A stretch of 64,000 nt of DNA from Notolepis coatsorum (lineage: Eukaryota > Chordata > Actinopteri > Aulopiformes > Paralepididae), in the NCBI GenBank assembly GCA_963971535.1, contig OZ020589.1, positions 49,162,312-49,226,311 on the forward strand. Direction: 5' to 3'. The notes below the pieces were generated by a model. The model was not told the origin of the DNA and ran no database searches. It saw only the letters and a list, made by a program, of their open reading frames with translations. Position 1 is the stretch's first letter. Every line of letters begins with the position of its first letter. Position numbers and translations under genes: made by a program. This document shows, one piece after another, positions 10,270 through 20,758 of the stretch.

Positions 10270-13200
10270 ATGCAGAAGAAAATACCTGTGACCAAAGACC
10301 ATATTCCCACTCAGGAATACGTGGATCAGTGGCCATATTTGCAGCAGGTACATCTCCGTCACATTGATGCTGACATTGGCCTGTTAATCGTAACCAATGT
10401 ACCAAAGGCCATGGAACCATGGATGGTTATCAACAGCCAGAGAGATGGTCCATACGCCGTTAAAACAATGTTGGGTTGGACCGTCAATGGACCCCTAAAA
10501 AAAGGTTCTGTCTCCCCCTGTGGACAGTCGACTGTAATGGCACACAGAATTTCGGTTGTACAGCTAGATGAGCTTCTGCAGCAACAAATCAGGTACGACT
10601 TCCCTGAACGACAGAGGGAGGAGCAGCTTGAAATGTCTAGAGAGGACCACGTCTTCATAGAGCGTGTCTCCCAGTCAGCCAAACTGGTGGATGGCCACTA
10701 TAACATAGGCCTACCACTTAGGAAGGAGGATGCTGAATTTCCCAATAATCGCTGTGTGGCACAACAGCGGGCCCTCGGCCTGAAAAGGAAGCTTAGCAAG
10801 TCTCCTCAGTTACATAGGGACTACGTCAAGTTCATGGCCGACATCCTGGATAAAGGCTATGCCATAAAAGTGGAAAAAGGCTCACAGGACAGCAGCAAAA
10901 GGACTTGGTATATCCCGCACCATGGAGTTTACCACCCCAAAAAACAGAAGCTAAGGGTGGTATTTGACTGTGGTGCTTCTTACCAAGGAACCTCACTGAA
11001 CGCCCAGCTTTTACAAGGCCCAGACATGACAAACAGTCTCATTGGCGTTTTATCCAGATTCCGGCAGGAATCCGTAGCCTTTATAGCAGACATTGAAGCC
11101 ATGTTCTACCAGGTTAAAGTCCCAGACAAGGATTCAGACCTAAGGAGGTTTCTTTGGTGGCCAAATGGAAATCTGGATGGAGAGCTTGAAGAGTACAGGA
11201 TGGTAGTGCACATCTTTGGAGCCACATCCTCGCCAAGCTGTGCCAGTTACGCTCTGAAGCAGTGTGCAAAGGACCATAGAGAAGACTTCACACCAGAAGT
11301 CATACACACAGTGCTGAGGAATTTTTACGTAGACGACTGTTTAAAGTCAGTAGCAACGGAAGATCAAGCTCTGACGCTTGCTCAAGACCTCACAGCCTTG
11401 TGTGCAAAAGGAGGCTTCAAACTAAACAAATGGGCCAGCAACAGTCGCGTTGTTATAGCCTCAATTCCTGAAGAGGAGAGAGCTAAGGAAATAAAATACC
11501 TTGATTTGGATCAGGACGTGTTGCCAGTCGAAAGGGCACTCGGTATCAAGTGGTGCATTGAATCAGACTCACTGCAGTTCAAGATAGCCATCCAAGACAG
11601 ACCACTTACTAGAAGGGGTATCCTTTTTATGGTTAGTTCCGTCTACGACCCCCTGGGAGTTCTGGCACCCATCATCCTTCCGGCAAAGCAGTTACTGCAA
11701 GAGCTAAGCAGGATGAAGCTTGGGTGGGACGAAAGCATTCCAGTGGTCCTTGCTCAGAAATGGCACCACTGGTTAATGAATCTACACCATCTATCAGACT
11801 ACAAGGTCAAAAGATGCATCAAACCCCAGGGTTTTGGAAATGTGGTTTCAGCTCAGCTCCATCACTTTTCCGATGCATGTGAGACTGGTTATGGCACTGT
11901 TACCTACCTGTTGTTGGAAAACATTGAACATCAAATCCACTGTTCCTTCATCATGGGTAAGGCCCAGGTCGCACCACTGAAGTCAGTCACCATACCACGA
12001 ATGGAGCTAACGGCAGCTACAATAGCCGCTTGTATGGACAAGATGATGCAAGCTGAACTTGAAGTCCCACTTGGGAGCTCCGTATTCTGGACAGATAGCA
12101 CATCAGTGTTGAAATACATTAAGAATGAAACTACCAGATTTCACACTTTCGTTGCGAATAGAGTCACAGCCATCCGAGCAGCTTCTGAGGTTTCCCAATG
12201 GAGACATGTAAGTACTGCACTGAATCCTGCCGATTGTGCATCAAGAGGCATCTCAACAAGCATGTTCCTAAAAAATAGAACATGGATCTCAGGGCCAGGC
12301 TTCTTAATGCAGCCAGAGATTAACTGGCCAGACATGCCAGATCAAGCCCTTGCTGCAGATGATCCAGAGGTCAAGAGAGCTGCAGTTGTGAATACTACAT
12401 CTGTAAAGCAGGACATGGAAACTGTTAGCAGGCTCATCTCTCACTATTCCGAGTGGCACAGACTCAAAAAAGCAATTGCCTGGATGCTCAAGATCAAAGA
12501 TGCACTAAAACAAAAGTGTGAGAAAAGAGCAATGGTAAAAACAGCCAAAGTGGATGAGAAAATAATGAAAGATGAACTGAAAAATCAGAAGAGAGAATCG
12601 AACAAAGGATCACTCTCTGTAAAGGAACTTGTGCAATCAGAAGTGGAAATCATAAAGTTTTGCCAGCAAAGAGCCTTTCCAGAAGAGATTATGGCACTGA
12701 GAAGGGGTTCCACTGTGAAAAGTAGCAGCCATCTTCATAAACTGTGTCCAGTTCTTCAGGACGACGTGTTGAGAGTAGGGGGAAGATTAAGCAGGTCAGC
12801 CATGCCAGCACAAGCTAAATACCCTGCTATTCTGCCCAAGGACCATCACGTTACCCAACTCATTATCAGGCAGATACATGAGGATACTGGACATGGTGGA
12901 CGGAATTATCTTCTTTCTCGTCTCAGACAACAGTACTGGGTCCCATGTGCTAATGCAGCCATACGGAAGTTAATAGCTAAGTGTGTCACCTGCAGAAGAT
13001 TGAGTGGAAGTAAAGGTGAGCAGCACATGGCAGATCTGCCTATGGAGAGAGTCACCCCAGATGAACCACCTTTCACCAATGTTGGTGTCAATTACTTTGG
13101 ACCGTTTGAGACCAAGTGTGGTAGAAAAACCGTTAAGCGCTATGGAGTCATCTTCACATGTCTAAACATACGAGCGGTGCATCTGGAAGTGGCACATTCA

Positions 13201-13845
13201 TTGGACAAACACTCTTGTATAAATGCCATCCGAAGGTTCACTGCAAGGAGAGGTCAAGTCAAGTTCATGCGCTCCGATAATGGAACCAACCTAGTTAGAG
13301 CAGAGCGGGAACTTAGAGAGGCCATCCAGGGCCTTGACGAGGTCCACATTAAAGATACTCTGCTTAAAAGGGGCATCACATGGGTTTTTAACCCCCCTTC
13401 CGGTTCCCACCATGGTGGTGTTTGGGAGAGACAAATCCGGACAGTCAGAAGGGTCCTCAGCGCTATTCTACAGCAACAGACACTTGACGAAGAAAGTCTG
13501 CAGACCTTGTTATGTGAGGTAGAATCAATCATCAACGACAGGCCCATCACCACAGCCTCTAATGACCCTAACGACCTAGAACCTCTCACACCCAACCACC
13601 TACTTCTGATGAACACCAAACCTTCTATACCACCTGGAGTGTTCACACCAGAGGACTGCTACCCTAGACGCAGGTACAATATATGGCCGACCTTTTTTGG
13701 AAGAGATGGACAAAGGAGTACCTGCCGGAGTTACAGGAATGCCAAAAATGGATACAGAAAAGAAGGAACTTTGATACCGGAGATATTGTTCTCATCATAC
13801 AAACCATTCCCGACTCCAGAGGACTGGTTAAACAGGTTCAAGTGA
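10270..13845 (+). CDS. pol: BEL-A pol: reverse transcriptase, RNase H, integrase
   Basis: An open frame of 1191 codons that continues pol after the LINE insertion; its Met is internal, not a natural start (the frame reads LPAFYMQKK across it). RT motifs include VVFDCGAS, ADIEAMFYQVKV and the catalytic YVDD at residues 353-356. RNase H-like segments are HHFSDACETGYG and FWTDSTSVLKY. The integrase has the HHCC zinc region (HEDTGHGG ... CVTCRR) and the core. In the core the second Asp (MRSDNGTN, residue 1003) and the Glu (GGVWERQ, residue 1053) are present, but the first motif reads GVNYFGPF with Asn at residue 941, where BEL integrases normally have Asp. Past about 13690 the frame leaves the conserved C-terminal domain. 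Confidence 0.9.
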   Translation: MQKKIPVTKDHIPTQEYVDQWPYLQQVHLRHIDADIGLLIVTNVPKAMEPWMVINSQRDGPYAVKTMLGWTVNGPLKKGSVSPCGQSTVMAHRISVVQLDELLQQQIRYDFPERQREEQLEMSREDHVFIERVSQSAKLVDGHYNIGLPLRKEDAEFPNNRCVAQQRALGLKRKLSKSPQLHRDYVKFMADILDKGYAIKVEKGSQDSSKRTWYIPHHGVYHPKKQKLRVVFDCGASYQGTSLNAQLLQGPDMTNSLIGVLSRFRQESVAFIADIEAMFYQVKVPDKDSDLRRFLWWPNGNLDGELEEYRMVVHIFGATSSPSCASYALKQCAKDHREDFTPEVIHTVLRNFYVDDCLKSVATEDQALTLAQDLTALCAKGGFKLNKWASNSRVVIASIPEEERAKEIKYLDLDQDVLPVERALGIKWCIESDSLQFKIAIQDRPLTRRGILFMVSSVYDPLGVLAPIILPAKQLLQELSRMKLGWDESIPVVLAQKWHHWLMNLHHLSDYKVKRCIKPQGFGNVVSAQLHHFSDACETGYGTVTYLLLENIEHQIHCSFIMGKAQVAPLKSVTIPRMELTAATIAACMDKMMQAELEVPLGSSVFWTDSTSVLKYIKNETTRFHTFVANRVTAIRAASEVSQWRHVSTALNPADCASRGISTSMFLKNRTWISGPGFLMQPEINWPDMPDQALAADDPEVKRAAVVNTTSVKQDMETVSRLISHYSEWHRLKKAIAWMLKIKDALKQKCEKRAMVKTAKVDEKIMKDELKNQKRESNKGSLSVKELVQSEVEIIKFCQQRAFPEEIMALRRGSTVKSSSHLHKLCPVLQDDVLRVGGRLSRSAMPAQAKYPAILPKDHHVTQLIIRQIHEDTGHGGRNYLLSRLRQQYWVPCANAAIRKLIAKCVTCRRLSGSKGEQHMADLPMERVTPDEPPFTNVGVNYFGPFETKCGRKTVKRYGVIFTCLNIRAVHLEVAHSLDKHSCINAIRRFTARRGQVKFMRSDNGTNLVRAERELREAIQGLDEVHIKDTLLKRGITWVFNPPSGSHHGGVWERQIRTVRRVLSAILQQQTLDEESLQTLLCEVESIINDRPITTASNDPNDLEPLTPNHLLLMNTKPSIPPGVFTPEDCYPRRRYNIWPTFFGRDGQRSTCRSYRNAKNGYRKEGTLIPEILFSSYKPFPTPEDWLNRFK

Positions 13846-13913
13846 GAACCCAGACTATCACTCTTCGCAGACCGATCACAAAGTTGTGCCTGCTGCTCGA
13901 GGCTCCTACATAG
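13683..13913 (+). pseudogene. BEL-A pol C-terminal domain, out of frame
   Basis: The conserved domain that ends BEL Pol is found in another frame (FWKRWTKEYLPELQ ... RRPITKLCLLLEA). So a frameshift lies near 13690. About ten residues that usually precede the RGLVKQVQVRT segment also appear to be missing. Confidence 0.75.
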
Positions 13914-14092
13914 AACACACACACACCGCCCCCCACCCTGTTCACTAATACACTCTTACTGATAACTTGGAAGATGGAAGATTTTTTTGCTTGGATTTTG
14001 ATTTTTGAATGGACTATACATTTTGGCTCCTTTTTTATATTTTGAAAGTTGTAATTGTTTCGTTTGCCTACAAGAACAATTAGAGGCCGGCT

Positions 14093-14589
14093 TGTAGGAG
14101 CCAAATCCTATGATGATAAATTGTATCTTTATAGACCCATTAGACATATAGTTTATTATGGTATTCGTGCTTTGTGTTTATTAATATATGTCAATGAACT
14201 CCAAGATGGAGACTTACCTGGTCAACTCCCCTTTTTTCCCACGTTCCCCCTAACCACTCCTATAACATGGCAGGTAATTTAGAGTTCAGGCAGGCCCAGG
14301 TAGAGCGGTACCATATAGTTTTTGAACGCACTTAATTCGCACTTAATTCGCACTCAATTCGCATTTGATTGACAGTTTACGTTCATTTACATAACCCTTT
14401 TTGTTTGTTTTATAGTGGTAGGCAGCTATTGAGGCTGTTGTGACTCGCTTTACAATAAATCCTGTTTGTTTTGAAAGTACATCGGATCAGCGTCATCTTT
14501 TCTTTTGGACTGCAATTCGGAGCGTGTCGGACTAACAACGCATTACCTGGAGCCTCAAGGCAACTGTGGTTCGTATGATTGCCTTCACA
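14093..14589 (+). repeat. BEL-A 3' LTR
   Basis: The right end is fixed by identity of 14416-14589 with 1-174 and by the abrupt start of BEL-B gag at 14590. The left end is inferred from a TGTAGGAG start following AGAGGCCGGCT. It is less certain, since the matching part of the 5' LTR is outside the window. The roughly 180 bases between the pol end and this LTR are unassigned. Confidence 0.65.
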
Positions 14590-16380
14590 ACATGTATCTT
14601 CTGCAAGAGGGATGGACACACCTTGCTCAAATGCAGAAGGTTCATGAAAGAAGGAGAACAAGAAAAAACCTCTTTCATTAAAGAGAACAGGCTGTGTTTC
14701 AGTTGCCTTAAGCCTGGCCATCTCTCAAAGGATTGTAACAAAAAGAGTGAATGCAACGTGTGCCACAAGCGGCACCCTACATCACTGCACTCGGATAGAG
14801 CCAAGGAATACAGGAAACCTACACACGTCAGAGAAAGGGAGTACCAAGATAAAGAGGAAACTAAATCGACGCCTCCTGAAATACCCATTACAGCGGCTAC
14901 GACTCACAGAGCCATCGTTGGTAATGTTGGCGCGATCACCTCTGCAATCATCCCAGTCTGGCTATCATCAACAACCTGCCCAGCAGAAGAAGTCCTTGTG
15001 TACGCGCTGCTGGACTCCCAGAGCGACTCGACCTTCATTCTAAGGGAAGTCGCCGACACGTTGAAAGCCAACAAAGACCAGATTAAGTTACGACTCACCA
15101 TGATGACTGCAACCTCTACAGTAAACTCTCTAAAAGTGAGTAATCTACAAGTACGTGGCTACAATACAGGCAAGACGATATCCCTGCCACCAGCCTATAC
15201 AAGAGAGTTCATCCCAGTCAACAGAGCTCACATTCCAACGAGAGAAAAAGCAAAGTCCTGGTCCCACCTGGAGCACCTTCAGAAAGACATAGCACCTCTG
15301 TTGGACTGCGAAGTAGGCCTGCTCATCGGGTATAACTGCTCCCAAGCGCTTCTACCAGGGGAAGTTGTATCCGGCAAATCGAACCAGCCCTACGCACAAC
15401 GGACGGACTTAGGATGGTGCATCGTGGGATGTGGAAGTCCCTGTGTTGATTTCGGAGATGCCATCAGAACGAGTCATCATATAGAAGTAAAACAAGTGAC
15501 ACCGGATGTTGAGTCTTCAATCAACCTTCGAACAGAAGTACACTATGTAAATCGGCTCAAAGTGAAAGAAGTGACTCCTACAGAAATACTAAAGGCCCTA
15601 GAGTCCGACTTCTCAGAAAGGTTCAAAGAAGATAATCCCATCTCACAAGATGACCTGAAGTTCTTATCAAAGCTGAACGAGAACATCACACAGAAGGAAA
15701 ACGGTCACTTTGAGATGCCCTTGCTGTTCAAAAAAGAACGACCAGAGTTACCTAACAACAAGATCAGCGCTATCCACCGCCTGAAAGGTCTCGAAAGAAG
15801 ACTGAACAAAGATGGAAACTATTACAAGGACTACTGTACCTTTATGGAGAATATCATCTCCCGTGGTGACGCAGAAAGAGTCCCTGAGGAAGAGATAGAC
15901 AACAGCCCGGACTGGTACATACCTCATCACGGGGTGTATCATCTGCAGAAACCAGGAAAAATATGCGTCGTATTTGACTGTTCTGCTCGCTTCCGAGAGA
16001 CTTCCCTCAACGACCATCTGCTCACTGGTCCCGACCTAACAAATGCACTGGTTGGTGTCTTGTGCCACTTCCGAAAGGGCTCTGTCGCAGTCATGTGCGA
16101 CATCGAGAAAATGTTCCACCAGTTTCAAGTAAGAAAAGAGGATCAAGATTATCTACGCTTCTTATGGTGGGAGAATGGCAAAATGGATACAGCACCATCA
16201 GTCTACAGAATGAAGGTCCACCTGTTTGGGGCAGCCTCGTCCCCAGGCTGTGCCAACTTCGGCCTAAAACATCTGGCAGCGCATGGAAAAGGCCAGTTCA
16301 ACAAGGAAACCAGACGCTTCATCCAAAGGGATTTCTACGTGGACGATGGTCTGGCAAGCATCGTGAAGACAAGGCTATAA
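14590..16380 (+). pseudogene. BEL-B gag zinc knuckles, protease and RT first half
   Basis: Open frame with two Cys/His knuckles (CIFCKRDGHTLLKC and CFSCLKPGHLSKDC), a third CNVCHKRHP motif, and a BEL-type protease with YALLDSQSDSTF, where BEL proteases usually have D-(S/T)-Q-S-D. RT follows, with VVFDCSARFRETSLN, CDIEKMFHQFQV, HLFGAASSPGCANF and the catalytic YVDDG. The frame then ends at TAA 16378-16380, because a small indel near 16365 shifts it; the true continuation is in another frame. The first codons belong to the BEL-A LTR in an uninterrupted read-through frame and are not part of this gene. Confidence 0.85.
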
Positions 16381-17591
16381 GACTTGTCCAAGAGTCAAGA
16401 GAACTCTGCAGCACTGGGAGGTTGAGACTGCACAAGTTTGTCTCTAACAACAAAAACGTCATGGCAAGCATCCCAGAAGAAGAATGTGCTGTAGTTAAGG
16501 AACAAGACATGGACCTAGGAGAACTACATGTGGAAAGAGCTCCTGGAGTAGAGTGTTGTGTTACATCCGACACCTTCCAGTTCAGAGTCCAAGTAAAGCC
16601 CCATCCACTGACAAGACGAGGCGTGCTCTCTACCGTAGCCTCCATATATGACCCCTTGGGGTTCGTGGCACCCTTCGTCCTAAGACCTCAGTGGGAGTCA
16701 TGGCTCAGAGACCTCCCCAACTTGTCCGAGACACACGTACAAAGATGCTACGTACCTCCAGATTTCGGCGATGTCAAAGGCTACGAACTTCACCACTTTG
16801 CAGATGCAAGCGTCACAGGATACGCCGGATGTTCCTACCTTCGAACAATCAACGAGTCGGATGAAGTCCATTGCTGTCTAGTAATGGGAAAGGCAAGAGT
16901 TACTCCAACGAAAGTTACAACAATACCAAGACTCGAACTCGCTGCAGCAGTTGTTGCCATTCGAACTAGCGACATGCTCCGGAATGAGCTCGAAATCCAA
17001 GATCTACAAGAATCCTTCTGGACAGATTCCCAAGTTGTTCTTGGCTACATAAACAACGATGCTAGAAGATTTCAAACCTTCGTAGCCAACCGCATCGAAA
17101 TAATTAAGTCAAGTACAAAACCTGAACAGTGGTTCTATGTTGCTTCTGAGGACAACCCCGCGGATCACGCTTCTCGAGGTTTGACTGCAGATCAACTTAA
17201 GTCCTCAAACTGGTTCACCGGACCAAAGTTTCTTTGACAAAAGGGTCCACTCCTCAGAGAATGCAAGAAAGGAGAGGTCAACGAAGATGACCCAGAACTT
17301 CGCAAGGCTCTCGTGTGTAACACTGAGAAAAAGGAAGAGAGATCTTTACTAGACAACCTGAAGAAGTTCTCTGACTGGACAAGAGCTGTAAAGGCAGTGG
17401 CAAGGTTAAAGCGAATGGCCAAAGAACATAAAGGTCTGAAAGAACGCACAAACGAAAATACAAGTATCGAAGAAAGAAAAGAAGCTGAGCTTGCTATCAT
17501 TAAGCTTGCTCAAGAAGAGGTCTTCCTGGCTGAGAACTCAAGCAAAAGCAGGAACTTGTCAAGACAAAGGGAAGTAAGCTACAAAGGCTAA
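16361..17591 (+). pseudogene. BEL-B RT second half and RNase H
   Basis: The frame continues the RT after the YVDD region (RLRLHKFVSNNKNVMASIPEEE) into LTRRGVLSTVASIYDPLGF and RNase H-like HHFADASVTGYAG and SFWTDSQVVLGYIN. After GFVAPFVLRPQWESW about 30 residues normally found before the WESWL motif are absent, suggesting an internal deletion. A TGA at 17235-17237 interrupts the frame, which then stays open to 17591, where another shift occurs. Confidence 0.8.
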
Positions 17592-18131
17592 GCCCCTTCC
17601 TGGACGAAAACGGGATCCTCAGGGTGGGAGGGCGTTTAGGCCAAGCGGAGCTACACCCACACATAAAACATCTGGTGATACTTCCACAGAAAAGCCACAT
17701 CTCATCCCTAATCATCAAACACTACCACGAAAAGATCCAACACCAAGGGCGTGGAATGACCACAAACGCACTCAGAGCTAATGGATGGTGGATTATGGGA
17801 TGCAGCGGCGCTGTCTCGTCGCACCTCTACAGATGTGTCAAGTGCCGAATGTATAGACGACCCCACGAAGAACAGAGAATGGGCGACCTACTTCAAGATC
17901 GGATGGAAGCAACTCCACCTTTCACCTACACCGGGATAGATTGCTTCGGCCCAATCTGCATAAAATAAGGAAGAAAAGATCTAAAAAGATATGGACTCAT
18001 ACACACCTGTCTATGCTCAAGATCCGTTCACATAGAAGTGATTGACGATATGACTACAGATTCATTCATCAATGCACTCAGATCATTCATTGCGATCAGA
18101 GGAAACGTTCGCCAACTCAGATGCGATCAAG
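17592..18131 (+). pseudogene. BEL-B integrase, N-terminal part
   Basis: Integrase in a third frame: GILRVGGRLGQAELHP, the HHCC zinc region (KHYHEKIQHQGRG ... CVKCRM) and the first catalytic Asp in FTYTGIDCFGPI. A TAA at 17966-17968 interrupts it, after which the same frame continues as KRYGLIHTCLCSRSVHIEV. It is cut at LRCDQ, at the second catalytic Asp, by a LINE fragment. Confidence 0.8.
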
Positions 18132-18833
18132 AGTGACTACAAAGACACTACAAAGAGTGACACGTTCAGCCGAACGCACAATTGGAGGGGGGCTTCCCAC
18201 CCTCCAGAACATTTACAACAAGCGGTGCAAGGGGAAGGCTAAGAGAATTATTAAGGACTCGAGCCACCCGAACAACTGCTTCTTTGAACTGCTGCGGTCA
18301 GGCAAGCGATACCGGAGTCTTAAGGCGAGCACAGAAAGACTCAGAAGAAGCTTCTATCCCCAGGCCATCAGGCTGCTAAACGAACAATAAACACTATGCA
18401 ACAACCATCAAATGCACACAGCACACACACCCACACGCACACACTCACTTAAACAAACAACACACTGCAGCACCCACTCTCCACACTTTAGATCACACAG
18501 ATTACACTACTGTAAATTGTACCTAAATTGCACCTCATCCCATTTCTGCCTTGCACTATATAGTATTGTATATTAGTACACTGCACAGTATTGTATATTA
18601 TATGGTAACTCAGTTACGTCTATTCTGCATCGAACATTGTACATATGTCTAAACTGAACACTGTGACCTCATTTTTTTTACTTCTAATTTACATGCTATA
18701 CTATGTTCTTTTATTTCATACTTATCTTGTCTTGCACAGTCTCTGGAGCGTAACAGTAAGAAGCATTTTGTATAAAAGTATTCTGTACTTCTGTATGACA
18801 ACTATTAAAGAAACTTGAAACTTGAAACTTGAA
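18132..18833 (+). mobile_element. 3' fragment of a CR1/L2/Rex1-type LINE
   Basis: Encodes the C-terminal end of a LINE reverse transcriptase (LQRVTRSAERTIGGGLPTLQ ... FYPQAIRLLNEQ) followed by a 3' UTR and a terminal ACTTGAA repeat. It is closely similar to 26904-27675 and to the minus-strand tails at 48434 and 50321. It splits the BEL-B integrase at the second catalytic Asp. No long target duplication is seen, as is common for this LINE group. Confidence 0.85.
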
Positions 18834-19552
18834 GGAACCAATTTTGTTGGCGCAAGAAGAGAATTTACAGAACTCATGAAGGGAATGAGTGAAGAAAGAC
18901 TGAAGGCTCTGGGATGTGAGTTTCTCATGAATCCTCCAGCGGCAAGCCACATGGGCGGTGTATGGGAGAGGCAAATAAGAACGATAAGAAGCATATTGAC
19001 TACCATACTGGACCAGTCCTTACAAAGGCTTGACAGCACCTCTCTGCGGACGTACCTGTACGAGGTCATGTCCATAATAAATAGCAGGCCGCGCACCGCT
19101 GAGTTTCTGAATGACCCATCCGGACCTGACCCTTTGACCCCGAATCACATTCTAACGATGAAATCTACAATCATTCTGCCCCCACCTGGACAATTCATCA
19201 AAGAAGATTTGTACCTACAAAAGAGGTGGCGCCGAGTTCAGTATTTGGCCAACGAGTTTTGGACAAGATGGAGGAAAGAATATCTTCTCAACTTACAACA
19301 GAGACAGAAGTGGTGTAAAACCAGAAGGAACTCCAAAGTCAATGACATCGTCCTTCTCCAAGATGAATTGACACCACGCAACGAATGGCGACTAGCATGA
19401 GTCACTAAAGTCTACCCAGGACAAGATGGTAGAGTCAGAAAGTTGAAGCTGCTAGTAAGCTACACCACATACGATAGCAAAGGGAAAGCTACAACCAGTA
19501 CGGTGTATTTAGAGAGACCAATACACAAGATCATTACATTAATAGAAGCAGA
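18834..19552 (+). pseudogene. BEL-B integrase C-terminal part and terminal domain
   Basis: Integrase resumes at GTNFVGARREF and carries the catalytic Glu in HMGGVWERQIRTI, then the conserved C-terminal domain (QYLANEFWTRWRKEYL). TGA at 19398-19400 interrupts; the same frame continues as VTKVYPGQDGRVRKLKL to a TAG at 19553-19555. The stretch to 19800 is a short noncoding spacer. Confidence 0.8.
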
Positions 19553-19800
19553 CTAGAGCACTAGTGAGTCATTTAACATTAAGTTGTTTTGGCACTTACC
19601 CATTTTCTGCTTGCCTTTACTCTAAAAATAGGAGTTTTGTTTTTTGTTTTTGTTTTGCACTAAAGGGAGATACTTACCTGGTTGAATCCAATTGGTCCTA
19701 GAGACATATTCTTTGAAGTATCCACAATAAGAAATTCCACATTCTATAAGTATGTGCAATAAGACATTCCACATTTATTGGTATGTGTAATTGGTGGGAG

Positions 19801-20243
19801 TGTAACTGCAGCTATGGTTAACAGTTGGTTAATATAGTTATTTATGTTTACAATTTATATGGTTATTTTGTATAATAGTAATAATACACTCAATTGCTTT
19901 TCAATGTATTTCTTATTTGTTTTATATAAGATATATATTAGTGGCGCACTGTTTTTTCTATTTTATTTGTGCAATTACCACATCTCACGAGAGTTGACAC
20001 CCCTGGTATCCGGTGACGTGTTTCCGCCTTCTCTCTTGCGTTGGAACCATGAACTTGAGTGGTAATGAAATTACCTGCCGTTCTAATAACTAAAGAACAA
20101 TCCATCAAGCCAATGTATCAAGACAATCTTCCAAGAAACTGACAGAAGACACACTACAGTAAAGCATCGATGTTCTCATGTACTGGCATGCAGCCAATAA
20201 GGTTTTGATTGATGGAGATAACAATTGTGGTATATGTATAACA
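19801..20243 (+). repeat. BEL-B 3' LTR
   Basis: Follows the purine tract GGTGGGAG and begins TGTAACTGC; the inferred right end is TATAACA at 20243. It is unlike the BEL-A LTR. The matching 5' LTR is not in the window, so the ends rest on the TG...CA rule and the tract only. Confidence 0.6.
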
Positions 20244-20758
20244 GTGGCGGCTCGTGAATTCTTCACGGGGGGGGGCGGAATTATTTAGTATCCCCCTCTA
20301 TCTCTCCTTCTCTCTCTCACACACAGCGCGACGTGGAATCGATTCGTTACACAATCAGATCTAGTATATGTGTAGTATTATATACCAAGAATAACTTCAG
20401 TATGAGTACAGGGCTGTACACATATTTTGCATATTGTTAAACGAGCCAAGGCTAGCTATTAAACTATCGTTCTGTATCGTATGGCTCCGCTCGGCGTCAC
20501 TACTGCACTGTACCTCGCTCGTGCACGCGCACTGAATAAAAAATTCCACAATGTACCTTTACATCCCAACAATCAGCTTACCTTCATAAGCAGGTGTGTG
20601 GCCACCTACTCGCCTCCTTCTTCGCTTTCACCACAAGGAAGTGCCTTCGGTAGATCCCCACTTGACGAGGTTGTTAGTTGAAGAAAGTTGAGACGAGTTT
20701 ACATTGTGCTTATTTTTTTCTTCTCTCATAAATATTCAAGAAAAAAATCTAAGCCATA
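20244..20758 (+). other. Region upstream of the DIRS-type gag
   Basis: Begins GTGGCGGCTCGTGAATTC with a G tract and shows no reading frame of note. ATAAATATTC lies 30 bases before the downstream ATG. It may be the 5' part of the element carrying the next gene, but I cannot prove a boundary. Confidence 0.35.

Larger units (their letters stand above)
1..14589 (+). mobile_element. BEL/Pao LTR retrotransposon, copy A (BEL-A)
   Basis: An LTR retrotransposon with gag, protease, RT, RNase H and integrase in BEL/Pao order. The last 174 bases of its 5' LTR open the window and match 14416-14589 with four differences and no gap (about 98% identity), so the insertion is fairly young. Removing the insertions at 1947-5698 and about 6713-10254 leaves a contiguous gag-pol. 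The flank to the right is a second BEL element resuming in mid-gag, so BEL-A appears nested in BEL-B; its left flank is outside the window. The element is defective: two large insertions, a frameshift near 6290, another near 13690 and an integrase Asp-to-Asn change. Confidence 0.9.
14590..20243 (+). mobile_element. Second BEL/Pao element (BEL-B), right part, degenerate
   Basis: Starts in mid-gag directly against the BEL-A LTR and runs through protease, RT, RNase H and integrase to a different LTR (19801-20243). The simplest reading is that BEL-A inserted into BEL-B gag, so the BEL-B 5' half should lie left of the window. Pol contains several stops and frameshifts and a LINE 3' fragment at 18132-18833. 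It is an older element of a distinct family: the protein motifs differ clearly from BEL-A. Confidence 0.85.

Noticed and set aside
10143..10420. Open frames on both strands around the LINE 5' end
   Set aside because: They are shadows of the LINE 5' region and BEL pol without independent motifs.
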